Source: Microbacteriaceae bacterium (GTDB lineage Bacteria > Actinomycetota > Actinomycetes > Actinomycetales > Microbacteriaceae). Taken from it: a stretch of DNA of 12,264 nucleotides. Below are positions 1 through 6,082 of this stretch, piece by piece. The stretch is taken from the NCBI GenBank assembly GCA_025463615.1, contig JAODAU010000354.1:1-12264 (forward strand), given 5' to 3'. The position numbers were made by a program, and so were the translations under genes. The notes below the pieces were generated by a model. It was not told where the DNA came from and ran no database searches. It worked only from the letters and a program-made list of their open reading frames with translations. Each line of letters starts with the position of its first letter. Position 1 is the stretch's first letter.

Positions 1-606
1 GAGCTCGGGGCAGGACTCCCAGGAGGTGATCAGGCAGTAGCGCGGGTCGGTGCCCAGGTGGGTGGCCGCGTGCCACAGGCGCTGCGAGTCGATGATGAGC
101 TGCGCGCCCGCCGGCAGCGCGATGCGGTACTCCACGCTCGGGTCCGTGCGGTTGTCGCGCAGCACGAAGAAGCTGTCCTTGTCATCCGTGAGGTTGAAGA
201 AGCCGCGCACGACCCAGCCGGTGCCGTCCGGGTTGAGGCGGTTGTTGTCATCCTGGTGCAGGTTGTAGAGGCAGTCGGCGTAGTCGTTGGGCTGCAGCTC
301 GATCACGCGGCAGCGGCCCACGTTCGCGCCCGGCTCCTTGGCACGGGCCACGAGGTGCGGGGCCTTCTCGACCTGGGACGGGATCCAGACGCCGTCCTTG
401 TCGGTGCGCGGCGGCTTGTGGTTCCAGAAGCCGTTGACCTCGATCTCGCCCTTGGCGCTGGCCAGCGGGGCGAACTGGGTCTCTCCCGAGGACTTCCAGT
501 CGACGTACTCGATGTCCTTCCACTCCTGGGGATCGAGCTCCTGGTTGTAGCGATCCAGGACGACGTAGCCGGTCTCTTCGAGCGCGGCGGATTTGATATA
601 ACCCAT
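1..606 (-). CDS. Fe(II)/2-oxoglutarate-dependent oxygenase-like protein, 5' part (runs off left edge)
   Basis: Reading the minus strand from the ATG at 606-604 gives 202 codons with no stop before base 1, so the C-terminal end lies outside the window. Residues 117-119 read H-Q-D, followed about 60 residues later by H179 in a W-H-A-A-T-H context and by R189 exactly ten residues further on. That is the layout of the HxD...H iron triad and the 2-oxoglutarate-binding arginine of the double-stranded beta-helix oxygenases. These enzymes couple 2-oxoglutarate decarboxylation to hydroxylation of a small molecule or residue; the substrate here is unknown. No signal peptide or membrane segment is visible, so it is probably cytosolic. 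An AAAGG ribosome-binding site lies 11 nt before the ATG. An iron box lies upstream, suggesting repression when iron is plentiful. The coding call is firm; the family call rests on motif spacing only. Confidence 0.72.
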   Translation of the reverse strand, partial: MGYIKSAALEETGYVVLDRYNQELDPQEWKDIEYVDWKSSGETQFAPLASAKGEIEVNGFWNHKPPRTDKDGVWIPSQVEKAPHLVARAKEPGANVGRCRVIELQPNDYADCLYNLHQDDNNRLNPDGTGWVVRGFFNLTDDKDSFFVLRDNRTDPSVEYRIALPAGAQLIIDSQRLWHAATHLGTDPRYCLITSWESCPEL

Positions 607-640
607 GACGAATCATGCCTTTCGTAGGGGGCCAGCACGT

Positions 641-669
641 TTTAACAGGCCCGACTTAGGTGAGCCTAA
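641..669 (-). promoter_or_regulatory. Candidate promoter of the oxygenase-like gene
   Basis: On the minus strand TTAGGC (669-664) could serve as a -35, and the only AT-rich stretch nearby, GTTAAA (646-641), as a -10, with a 17-nt spacer. Neither box is close to consensus. The support is mainly positional: AT-rich DNA just inside the iron box and 35 nt ahead of the start codon. The 5' leader would be roughly 25-30 nt and would include the AAAGG ribosome-binding site. Confidence 0.35.
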
Positions 670-674
670 CATCG
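656..674. promoter_or_regulatory. IdeR/DtxR-type iron box (candidate operator)
   Basis: The 19-mer TTAGGTGAGCCTAACATCG matches the IdeR/DtxR consensus TTAGGTTAGSCTAACCTAA at 15 of 19 positions by my alignment, with mismatches at positions 7, 16, 18 and 19. It contains a perfect TTAGG/CCTAA dyad around TGAG. It lies 50 bp upstream of the oxygenase-like start (minus) and 52 bp upstream of the DUF262 start (plus). On the minus strand it overlaps the likely -35 region, where a repressor would act. A further GCCCGA (649-654) / TCGGGC (672-677) pair encloses it. Confidence 0.7.
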
Positions 675-711
675 GGCGCCGTGTCACAACCGTTACACAC
701 GGGTGCCCCCA

Positions 712-717
712 TAAACT
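712..717 (+). promoter_or_regulatory. TAAACT -10 element, probable leaderless start for the DUF262 gene
   Basis: TAAACT fits the actinobacterial TANNNT -10 pattern and ends nine bases before the ATG at 727. Transcription would therefore begin at or within a few bases of the start codon. This agrees with the lack of any purine-rich ribosome-binding site before that ATG (GGTCGGGAC precedes it). No convincing -35 is visible. Confidence 0.45.
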
Positions 718-726
718 GGTCGGGAC

Positions 727-2742
727 ATGGGCACAGCCACGAATATCGACGCAACAGCGGTCAACACCATCGCCTGGCTCTCCGCCGCGGACACGACCAT
801 CGTCGTGCCGGTCTACCAACGGCAGTACCGCTGGGACATCGGGGCGTGCGAACAGCTGCTCGGCGACATCCGCGCCGTCTCCGACTCGGATGACCGGCAC
901 ATGCACTTCATCGGCTCGATCCTCTCGTCGGTGACGCCGGGCGACGGCGAGTCCGAGCTGGTGCTCATCGACGGCCAGCAGCGCATCACCACGCTGATGC
1001 TGCTCGTGGCGGCACTGCACCACAGCGTGCTCGGCGACGCCGCGCTCTCGGCCGATGCGGACCTCGCCGCGGAGCTCGAGCGCGTGCTCGTGCCCGGCTC
1101 CGATCCCACTCGCACGAAGCTCCGGCCGCACCGCGCCTGGGCCGACGTGTTCGAGAGCGTCGTGCTCGACCGCGACGCGGACGGCCCGCGCGACTCACGC
1201 TTCGACGACAACTACTCGTTCTTCCGCAGTCAGGTGCCCGCCTCGGAGGTGCGGCGCATCTGGCGCGGCCTGCAGCGGCTCGAGCACGTAGCCATCACCC
1301 TGGGCGCTGACGCGAACGCGCAGCAGATCTTCGAGAGCCTGAACTCCACGGGCGAGCCGCTGCGTGACCACGAGCTCATCCACAATTACGTGCTCATGGG
1401 CCTCTCGCATGCCGAGCAGAGCGAGATCGAGGACTCGTTCTGGGCCCCGATCGAGCGCAACACGGGTGACGCGATCGCCTCGTTCTGGCGGCACTACCTC
1501 GTGATGACCACCGGCCGCGAGGTGGATGTCGCCGGCGGCCGCGGCGTCTACGACGCGTTCCGGCAGAGCTTCCCCCGCCTCGACATCGCCACCCTGCGCG
1601 AGCGCGCGGCGGAGTGGCGCGAGTTCTCGGGCGTTTACGCGACGCTGCTCGACCCGTCGCTGTCGCCCGATCCGGAGGTCAGTCGGCAGCTCGGCTTCCT
1701 CAACACCTTCGGTCGTGGGATGTACCCGCTCGCCATGCGAGAGGTGCGCGCACACCGGCTCGGCGAGCTCACCACGGCCGAGCTTGTGGACTCGCTCGAG
1801 CGCATCCAGTCGCTGCTGCTGCGCCGCACCACGGTCGGGCTGGAGAACGACCGGCTGGTCGGGCGGCTCTGCCGGGCGCGTGAGGGCGGCCGGGATGCCC
1901 TCACGCTCGCGATCGCGCGCATCACGCCCTCCGACGAGCGCGTGCGCGTCGCGCTGAAGTACGGCGACCTGCCGCACGCCGCCTACGTGCTCGGGCGGCT
2001 GGCGGGGCTCGACTCCGCCGCCGGTCTCGACATCGAGCACGTCTTCCCGCTCGCGCCGGCGGACTCGTGGACCGGCGACGGCATCCGCGAGTGGACCGAG
2101 CTCAGCGACGACGAGCAGAACAGCCACCGCGCGCTGGCCCAGACCCTCGGCAACCTCGCGCTGCTCGAGGCGCCGCTGGCAGAGCGCGCGCTCGACGCGT
2201 CGTACGACCGCAAGCGCGGGCTCTACCAGCGCAGCGACGTGCCGCTCACGCGGGCGATCGCCGACATCCCGTCCTGGGGCACGGCCGCCATCGCCGATCG
2301 CACGGTCGCGCTGACGACGGAGTTCCTGCGGATCTGGGCGCGGCCCGCCACGGTGCCGATCGACGACGACGGGCTGACCCCGATCCTCGACGCCAAGCAC
2401 CGCCGCGGCTGGCCGCGCGGCTGGGAGCGCGAGTTCGAATACGTGGAGTACCGCGGCGAGCACTGGGACGTGTTCGACGTGAAGTATCTCTTCAACCGCA
2501 TCTTCAAGCGGCTCTGGGCCGACTCCTACGAGCACGTGGTCGCCTTCACCGCACGCCGCGGCGGCCCGATCTTCGAGGCGCAGGCCTGGAACGGCCACTG
2601 GGACGAGATCGACGCCAGCCACTTCATCTACATGGGCTGGGACTCGAAGTACATGCTCTCGGCCGTGCAGGGCCTGCTCGACGACGCCGGCATCGCCGCC
2701 GAGGTGTTCGTGAAGTACTCGTACACCGGGGCGGCGATGTAG
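727..2742 (+). CDS. DUF262/DUF1524 (GmrSD-like) type IV restriction-family protein with extra C-terminal domain
   Basis: The 671-residue protein begins with a DUF262 (GmrS-type, ParB/Srx-like) domain: VPVYQRQYRW at residues 27-36 and the nucleotide-binding IDGQQR at 81-86. A DUF1524 (GmrD-type, HNH/His-Me finger nuclease) domain follows, with I-E-H438-V-F-P, then LGNLALL from 474 and SYDRK at 492-496. Fusions of this kind cut modified phage DNA in an NTP-dependent way (GmrSD, BrxU), so the likely role is defence against phage with modified cytosines. Residues about 538-671 form an additional conserved-looking domain rich in aromatic and charged residues (VEYRGEHWDVF, KYLFNRIFKRLW) that I cannot assign. 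The downstream part of the HNH motif lacks an obvious asparagine before SYDRK, so nuclease activity is not assured. The gene stands alone: no methylase or BREX partner is present. The stop is 9 bp from the convergent hydrolase stop. Confidence 0.88.
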   Translation: MGTATNIDATAVNTIAWLSAADTTIVVPVYQRQYRWDIGACEQLLGDIRAVSDSDDRHMHFIGSILSSVTPGDGESELVLIDGQQRITTLMLLVAALHHSVLGDAALSADADLAAELERVLVPGSDPTRTKLRPHRAWADVFESVVLDRDADGPRDSRFDDNYSFFRSQVPASEVRRIWRGLQRLEHVAITLGADANAQQIFESLNSTGEPLRDHELIHNYVLMGLSHAEQSEIEDSFWAPIERNTGDAIASFWRHYLVMTTGREVDVAGGRGVYDAFRQSFPRLDIATLRERAAEWREFSGVYATLLDPSLSPDPEVSRQLGFLNTFGRGMYPLAMREVRAHRLGELTTAELVDSLERIQSLLLRRTTVGLENDRLVGRLCRAREGGRDALTLAIARITPSDERVRVALKYGDLPHAAYVLGRLAGLDSAAGLDIEHVFPLAPADSWTGDGIREWTELSDDEQNSHRALAQTLGNLALLEAPLAERALDASYDRKRGLYQRSDVPLTRAIADIPSWGTAAIADRTVALTTEFLRIWARPATVPIDDDGLTPILDAKHRRGWPRGWEREFEYVEYRGEHWDVFDVKYLFNRIFKRLWADSYEHVVAFTARRGGPIFEAQAWNGHWDEIDASHFIYMGWDSKYMLSAVQGLLDDAGIAAEVFVKYSYTGAAM

Positions 2743-2751
2743 CGGACTCGC

Positions 2752-3573
2752 CTACTCGGCGATGAAGGCCAGGATGTCCTGGTCCAGCTTCGCCTGGTAG
2801 TCGCCGTAGATGCCGTGCGGCGCCCCGGGGTAGGTCTTGTGCGTGCCGTGCTTGACCAGCTCTATGGACTTGTGCGCGGCGTCGTTGATGGGCACGATCT
2901 GGTCGTCCTCGCCCTGCGCGATGAGGATCGGCACATCGAGGGCCTTCAGGTCCTCGGTGAAGTCCGTCTCCGAGAACGCCTTGATGCAGTCGTACGCCGC
3001 CGCGAGGTTCACGAGCTGGCCCTGCCGCCAGAAGTCGCGCTTGGCGCCCTCGGACACGGAGCTGCCTGCCCGGTTCGCGCCGAAGAACGGCTCGGCCAGG
3101 TCGATCCAGAACTGCGAGGCATCCTTGAGCACCCCGGCGCGGATCTGATCGAAGGCCTCGATCGGCGTGCCGTCGGGGTTGCTGTCGGACTTGACCATGA
3201 TCGGGGGAACCGCTCCCGCCGTGATGACCTTGGACACCCGGCCGACACCGTGCTGCGCGGCGTACCGCACCACCTCGCCGCCGCCGGTCGAGTGGCCGAT
3301 GACCACGAGGTCCTTCAGGTCGAGGCTCTCGATGAGCTCCGCGAGGTCGCGGGCGTAGGTGTCCATGTCATTGCCGGCGTAGGTCTTCGAGGAGCGGCCG
3401 TGGCCGCGTCGGTCGTGGGCGATGGCGCGGTACCCGTTGTCCGCGAGCAGTTTGACCTCGACCTGCCAGGCGTCGGAGGAGAGCGGCCAGCCGTGGCTGA
3501 GCACGACGGGGCGTCCCTCCCCCTGGTCCGTGTAGTAGATCTCGGTGCCGTCTGAGGTGGTGAAATAGGGCAT
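2752..3573 (-). CDS. Alpha/beta hydrolase, cofactor-free haloperoxidase/perhydrolase type
   Basis: This is a 273-residue alpha/beta-hydrolase. HGWP at 27-30 supplies the oxyanion-hole region, GHSTGGG at 93-99 is the nucleophile elbow with Ser95, GEDD at 221-224 provides the acidic residue (probably Asp224), and APHG at 251-254 gives His253, completing the triad. The HGWPLSSDAW start and the G-H-S-T-G-G-G elbow are typical of non-haem chloroperoxidases/arylesterases. These hydrolyse small esters and can form peracids from carboxylic acids and hydrogen peroxide, without metal or haem. Length is normal for the family and no signal peptide is visible. The ATG at 3573 is chosen because family homology starts there; an upstream in-frame extension looks non-coding. 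A purine-rich GAGAGAAGAAA precedes the start. The physiological substrate cannot be read from the sequence. Confidence 0.9.
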   Translation of the reverse strand: MPYFTTSDGTEIYYTDQGEGRPVVLSHGWPLSSDAWQVEVKLLADNGYRAIAHDRRGHGRSSKTYAGNDMDTYARDLAELIESLDLKDLVVIGHSTGGGEVVRYAAQHGVGRVSKVITAGAVPPIMVKSDSNPDGTPIEAFDQIRAGVLKDASQFWIDLAEPFFGANRAGSSVSEGAKRDFWRQGQLVNLAAAYDCIKAFSETDFTEDLKALDVPILIAQGEDDQIVPINDAAHKSIELVKHGTHKTYPGAPHGIYGDYQAKLDQDILAFIAE

Positions 3574-3608
3574 GGTTTCTTCTCTCTGATCGGGGGTGGG
3601 TACCCGGG

Positions 3609-3614
3609 ACGATA
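3609..3614 (-). promoter_or_regulatory. Candidate -10 (TATCGT) for the alpha/beta hydrolase gene
   Basis: TATCGT on the minus strand matches TANNNT and four of six TATAAT positions. It would place the transcript start about 25-30 nt ahead of the ATG at 3573. There is no recognisable TTGACA-like -35, so the site may need an activator or another sigma factor. Confidence 0.3.
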
Positions 3615-3646
3615 CTCGGGCGCCAGGATGAACGGGAGGCAGATTC

Positions 3647-3676
3647 TCGCCCGAATCCGGTGAAATCCTTCGCCCG
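3647..3676. repeat. Short direct repeat TCGCCCG x2 in the divergent hydrolase/LCP spacer
   Basis: TCGCCCG occurs at 3647-3653 and 3670-3676, 23 bp apart, on one face of the helix about two turns apart. The repeats lie upstream of the candidate hydrolase -10. They could be regulator half-sites, but 7-mers of this composition also recur by chance in GC-rich DNA. The rest of the 235-bp spacer (3574-3808) holds no gene that I can see. Confidence 0.22.
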
Positions 3677-3749
3677 CTCGAGTCTCCGCAAAAGCTGGGA
3701 GGCATCGGCGAAACCGGTGCGTCACCCCCGGATCGCGAGCGCCGCCGCA

Positions 3750-3755
3750 TAACCT
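3750..3755 (+). promoter_or_regulatory. Candidate -10 (TAACCT) for the LCP gene
   Basis: TAACCT fits TANNNT and lies 53 bp before the GTG start of the LCP gene, giving a leader of roughly 45 nt. No good -35 is visible, so this is a weak call. Confidence 0.25.
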
Positions 3756-3808
3756 GTCCGGGTGTCAGTACCCACCACATCCACGCCGCAGCGACCCCGG
3801 AGCGCTGA

Positions 3809-5260
3809 GTGAAGCGGCCGGAGCTGCCCCAGCACCAGCAGGTGCGCGGCTGGGCCGAGCCGGAGTTCACGCCGCCCGCGCCGCCACGGAGGCGCCGCCA
3901 CGTGCGCCGCTACGTGCTGCTCGGCATCGCGGCCGTGCTCGTGATCGTGGTCGGCTACTTCGCGGTCAACTACTTCCAGTTCCTCGCGGGAGTGAGCCAC
4001 ATCGCCGCCCTCCCCTCCTCGAGTGACCTCGACGGCAAGGAGCAGAACATCCTGCTCGTGGGCGACGACCATCGCCCGGCCAACGCGACCGCGGCACAGC
4101 TGGCGGAGCTCGGCACCGAGCAGGACGGCGGCGGAACCAACACCGACACGATGATGGTGCTGCACATTCCGGCGACCGGCGACAAGATCTCGCTCATCTC
4201 GCTTCCCCGCGACTCGTGGGTCCCGATCCCGGGCTACGGCATGAACAAGCTCAACGCGGCGTTCGCCCTGGGCTCCTCCGGCGGCAAGGGCGACTCGGGC
4301 GGCGCCTCGCTGCTGATCTCGACTGTCTCCGATCTCACCGGGCTGACGATCAACCACTTCGTGCGGGTCTCGCTGCTCGGCTTCTACACGATCGCCCAGG
4401 CGCTCGGGCCGATCGACGTGTGCCTGAACAACGCCGTCGACGACCCGTACTCCACACTGAAGCTGCCCGCCGGCGTCTCGACGCTCAACGCGCAGCAGGC
4501 GCTCGCCTTCGTGCGGCAGCGGCACGGGCTGCCCAACGGCGACCTGGACCGGGAGGTTCGCCAGCAGTACTTCCTCTCGCTCGAGGCCCACAAGATCATC
4601 TCCGCCGGCACGCTGCTCGACCCGGTCAAGCTGCACAACGTGCTCGGGGCGATCAGCTCCTCGATCCAGACGGACCCCAACCTCGACCTCATCTCGCTCG
4701 CCGTTCGCCTGCACGGGGTGTCGAAGAGCAGCATGACGAGCGCCACGATCCCGATCACCGGCACCCCGACGATCCGGGTGCACGGACAGGGTGTCTCGAT
4801 CGTGCAGGTGAACATGGCGGCGATGCCCGCGTTCATCCAGCAGATGACGGGCAAGGCGGCGCCGAAGACGGCGATGGACGGGGTGACGGCGGCCGCACCG
4901 GCATCCGTGACCGTCACCGTGCAGAACGGACGCGCGGTCACCGGGGCGGCGGCGACAGCGACCTCGACACTCGCGGCCGCGGGGTTCCAGACGACCGCTC
5001 CATCCACCGTCGGCGCGACCGGGCTCACCACGATCGAGTATCCGAAGGGCGACGAGGCGGGCGCGAAGGCCGTGCTCGCCTACGTGCCGGGAGCGCGCAC
5101 CGTCGAGACCGACGGCATCGCCAACGTCACGCTGATCCTGGGGCAGGACGGGCTCACCGTCGCGGCCCGCGCGTCGAGTCCATCGTCAGGTGCACCCACC
5201 ACGACGACCCCGCCGCCCGCGAAGGCGAACAACTACACCGCGACCAGCTGCGTCAACTAG
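3809..5260 (+). CDS. LytR-CpsA-Psr (LCP) family cell-wall glycopolymer transferase with LytR_C domain
   Basis: This 483-residue protein should attach cell-wall polysaccharide or teichoic-type polymers from lipid-phosphate carriers to peptidoglycan, outside the membrane. A short basic cytoplasmic tail (RRRR at 27-30) is followed by one membrane helix at about 35-56. The LCP domain spans about 75-260, with NILLVGDD (80-87), NTDTM with Asp113, SLPRDSW with Arg134/Asp135, NKLNAAF, and the FVRQRHG motif with Arg236/Arg238. A LytR_C domain covers about 366-452. A T/P/A-rich tail ends with a lone cysteine three residues from the end (Cys481). The GTG at 3809 is the earliest possible start, because an in-frame TGA lies immediately before it, and GGAG (3799-3802) is well placed. 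It converges on the SHOCT gene, with stops 14 bp apart. Confidence 0.93.
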   Translation: MKRPELPQHQQVRGWAEPEFTPPAPPRRRRHVRRYVLLGIAAVLVIVVGYFAVNYFQFLAGVSHIAALPSSSDLDGKEQNILLVGDDHRPANATAAQLAELGTEQDGGGTNTDTMMVLHIPATGDKISLISLPRDSWVPIPGYGMNKLNAAFALGSSGGKGDSGGASLLISTVSDLTGLTINHFVRVSLLGFYTIAQALGPIDVCLNNAVDDPYSTLKLPAGVSTLNAQQALAFVRQRHGLPNGDLDREVRQQYFLSLEAHKIISAGTLLDPVKLHNVLGAISSSIQTDPNLDLISLAVRLHGVSKSSMTSATIPITGTPTIRVHGQGVSIVQVNMAAMPAFIQQMTGKAAPKTAMDGVTAAAPASVTVTVQNGRAVTGAAATATSTLAAAGFQTTAPSTVGATGLTTIEYPKGDEAGAKAVLAYVPGARTVETDGIANVTLILGQDGLTVAARASSPSSGAPTTTTPPPAKANNYTATSCVN

Positions 5261-5274
5261 CCGGACCAGCCTGA

Positions 5275-5580
5275 TCAGCCCAGCAGTTTGGCCTTCGCCG
5301 CGCTGAACTCCTCGTCGGTCAGCGCCCCGGACTCGTGCAGGCTCGACAGGCGCTCGATCTCGCCCATGAGGTCGGGCACGGCCTGGGGTTGTGGTGCGGC
5401 CTGCTGCGCCGGGGCCGCCTGCGCCGCCTCGTACTGCTGCGCCTCGTACTCGATCTGGTCCCGCCGCATCTGGCTGCGGCGCATGCCTCCCGAGACCGCG
5501 GTGGCGGTTCCCGCGACCACGGCGGTGCCCGCCGCGAGGCCGAGGAGGCCGGGCCGCCCGAATCGTCTGAACAGTGGCAT
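5275..5580 (-). CDS. SHOCT-domain small membrane protein
   Basis: This is a 101-residue protein. Residues about 10-32 are a glycine/alanine/valine-rich hydrophobic stretch after a basic start (FRRFGRPG), consistent with one membrane segment. A Q/A/P-rich linker (about 45-68) follows, and a C-terminal SHOCT motif (about 70-101) contains IERLSSLHESGALTDEEF. SHOCT modules are short helical pieces thought to promote oligomerisation; no enzymatic role is indicated. An excellent AAGGAGA ribosome-binding site precedes the ATG. The start is only 11 nt after the DUF6325 stop, so the two are surely co-transcribed. Similar DUF6325-SHOCT pairs recur in Actinobacteria (recalled, not searched), suggesting a joint function that is not known. 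Confidence 0.87.
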   Translation of the reverse strand: MPLFRRFGRPGLLGLAAGTAVVAGTATAVSGGMRRSQMRRDQIEYEAQQYEAAQAAPAQQAAPQPQAVPDLMGEIERLSSLHESGALTDEEFSAAKAKLLG

Positions 5581-5591
5581 CCGTCTCTCCT

Positions 5592-6023
5592 TCAGTCGTC
5601 GGCGCCCAGGGCGGCGAGTTCGGCGTTCACGATCGGGGCGGGGATGAAGTCCGAGTGGATGACGAAGCCGCCCGCCTCGGCCAGCTTGGTGGCGAGGTGC
5701 TTGGCCCAGACCAGCTCGATCACCGCGAACGCCGCGGTGGTGCCGGGCGGGATCTCGGCGCCGAACTCCTGGATGTCGGCATCCGTCGCCACCCCCGAGG
5801 CTTCCAGCTCGATGCCGCCGAAGCCGAACTCGTCGGTGAGGTCCTCGATCTCCACCGCGGTGACGGTGTCGTCGGCCTCGTGGGTCACGAGCAACAGGTC
5901 GAGCAGGCGGATCGTGTCGGCCTCGATGAGGTCGCCGATCGCGGCCACCACCTGCGGGTTGGGCGTGTCGCCCCGGAACCCGATCAGCAGGAACTGCACC
6001 GGTCCGTATTCGAAGTCGCTCAT
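5592..6023 (-). CDS. DUF6325 family protein
   Basis: A 143-residue acidic, soluble-looking protein. The N-terminal pattern YGPVQFLLIGFRGDTPNP, the IRLLDLLLVTHEADD segment, and the C-terminal AVIELVWAKHLATKLAEAGG and IPAPIVN segments match the DUF6325 family as I know it. No catalytic motif is evident; the alternation of strands and helices suggests a small alpha/beta domain. Function is unknown. The ATG at 6023 is preceded by GAGGGTG. It lies 59 bp downstream of the lipid-kinase stop, so it could be in the same transcript. It is followed 11 nt later by the SHOCT gene. Confidence 0.85.
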   Translation of the reverse strand: MSDFEYGPVQFLLIGFRGDTPNPQVVAAIGDLIEADTIRLLDLLLVTHEADDTVTAVEIEDLTDEFGFGGIELEASGVATDADIQEFGAEIPPGTTAAFAVIELVWAKHLATKLAEAGGFVIHSDFIPAPIVNAELAALGADD

Positions 6024-6082
6024 ACGGACACCCTCGCCCGAACGGCGGCGGAACGGACTCGCCCGCTGCGGGTGAACGGCGG

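Noticed and set aside
1195..2622. 475-codon open frame on the minus strand opposite the DUF262 gene
   Set aside because: It is arginine/valine/glutamate-rich antisense sequence with no domain, lying opposite a clear protein family; typical of spurious frames in GC-rich DNA.
3574..3870. N-terminal extension of the alpha/beta hydrolase to 3870
   Set aside because: Family homology begins at the ATG at 3573; the extra 99 residues show no conserved pattern and would overlap the LCP start.
3722..4783. 353-codon minus-strand frame opposite the LCP gene
   Set aside because: Low-complexity R/V/G composition, no motif, and entirely opposite a well-supported LCP coding sequence.
5261..5278. Terminator between the LCP and SHOCT genes
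   Set aside because: The 14-bp gap offers only the short palindrome CTGATCAG and no stem-loop with a T-run.
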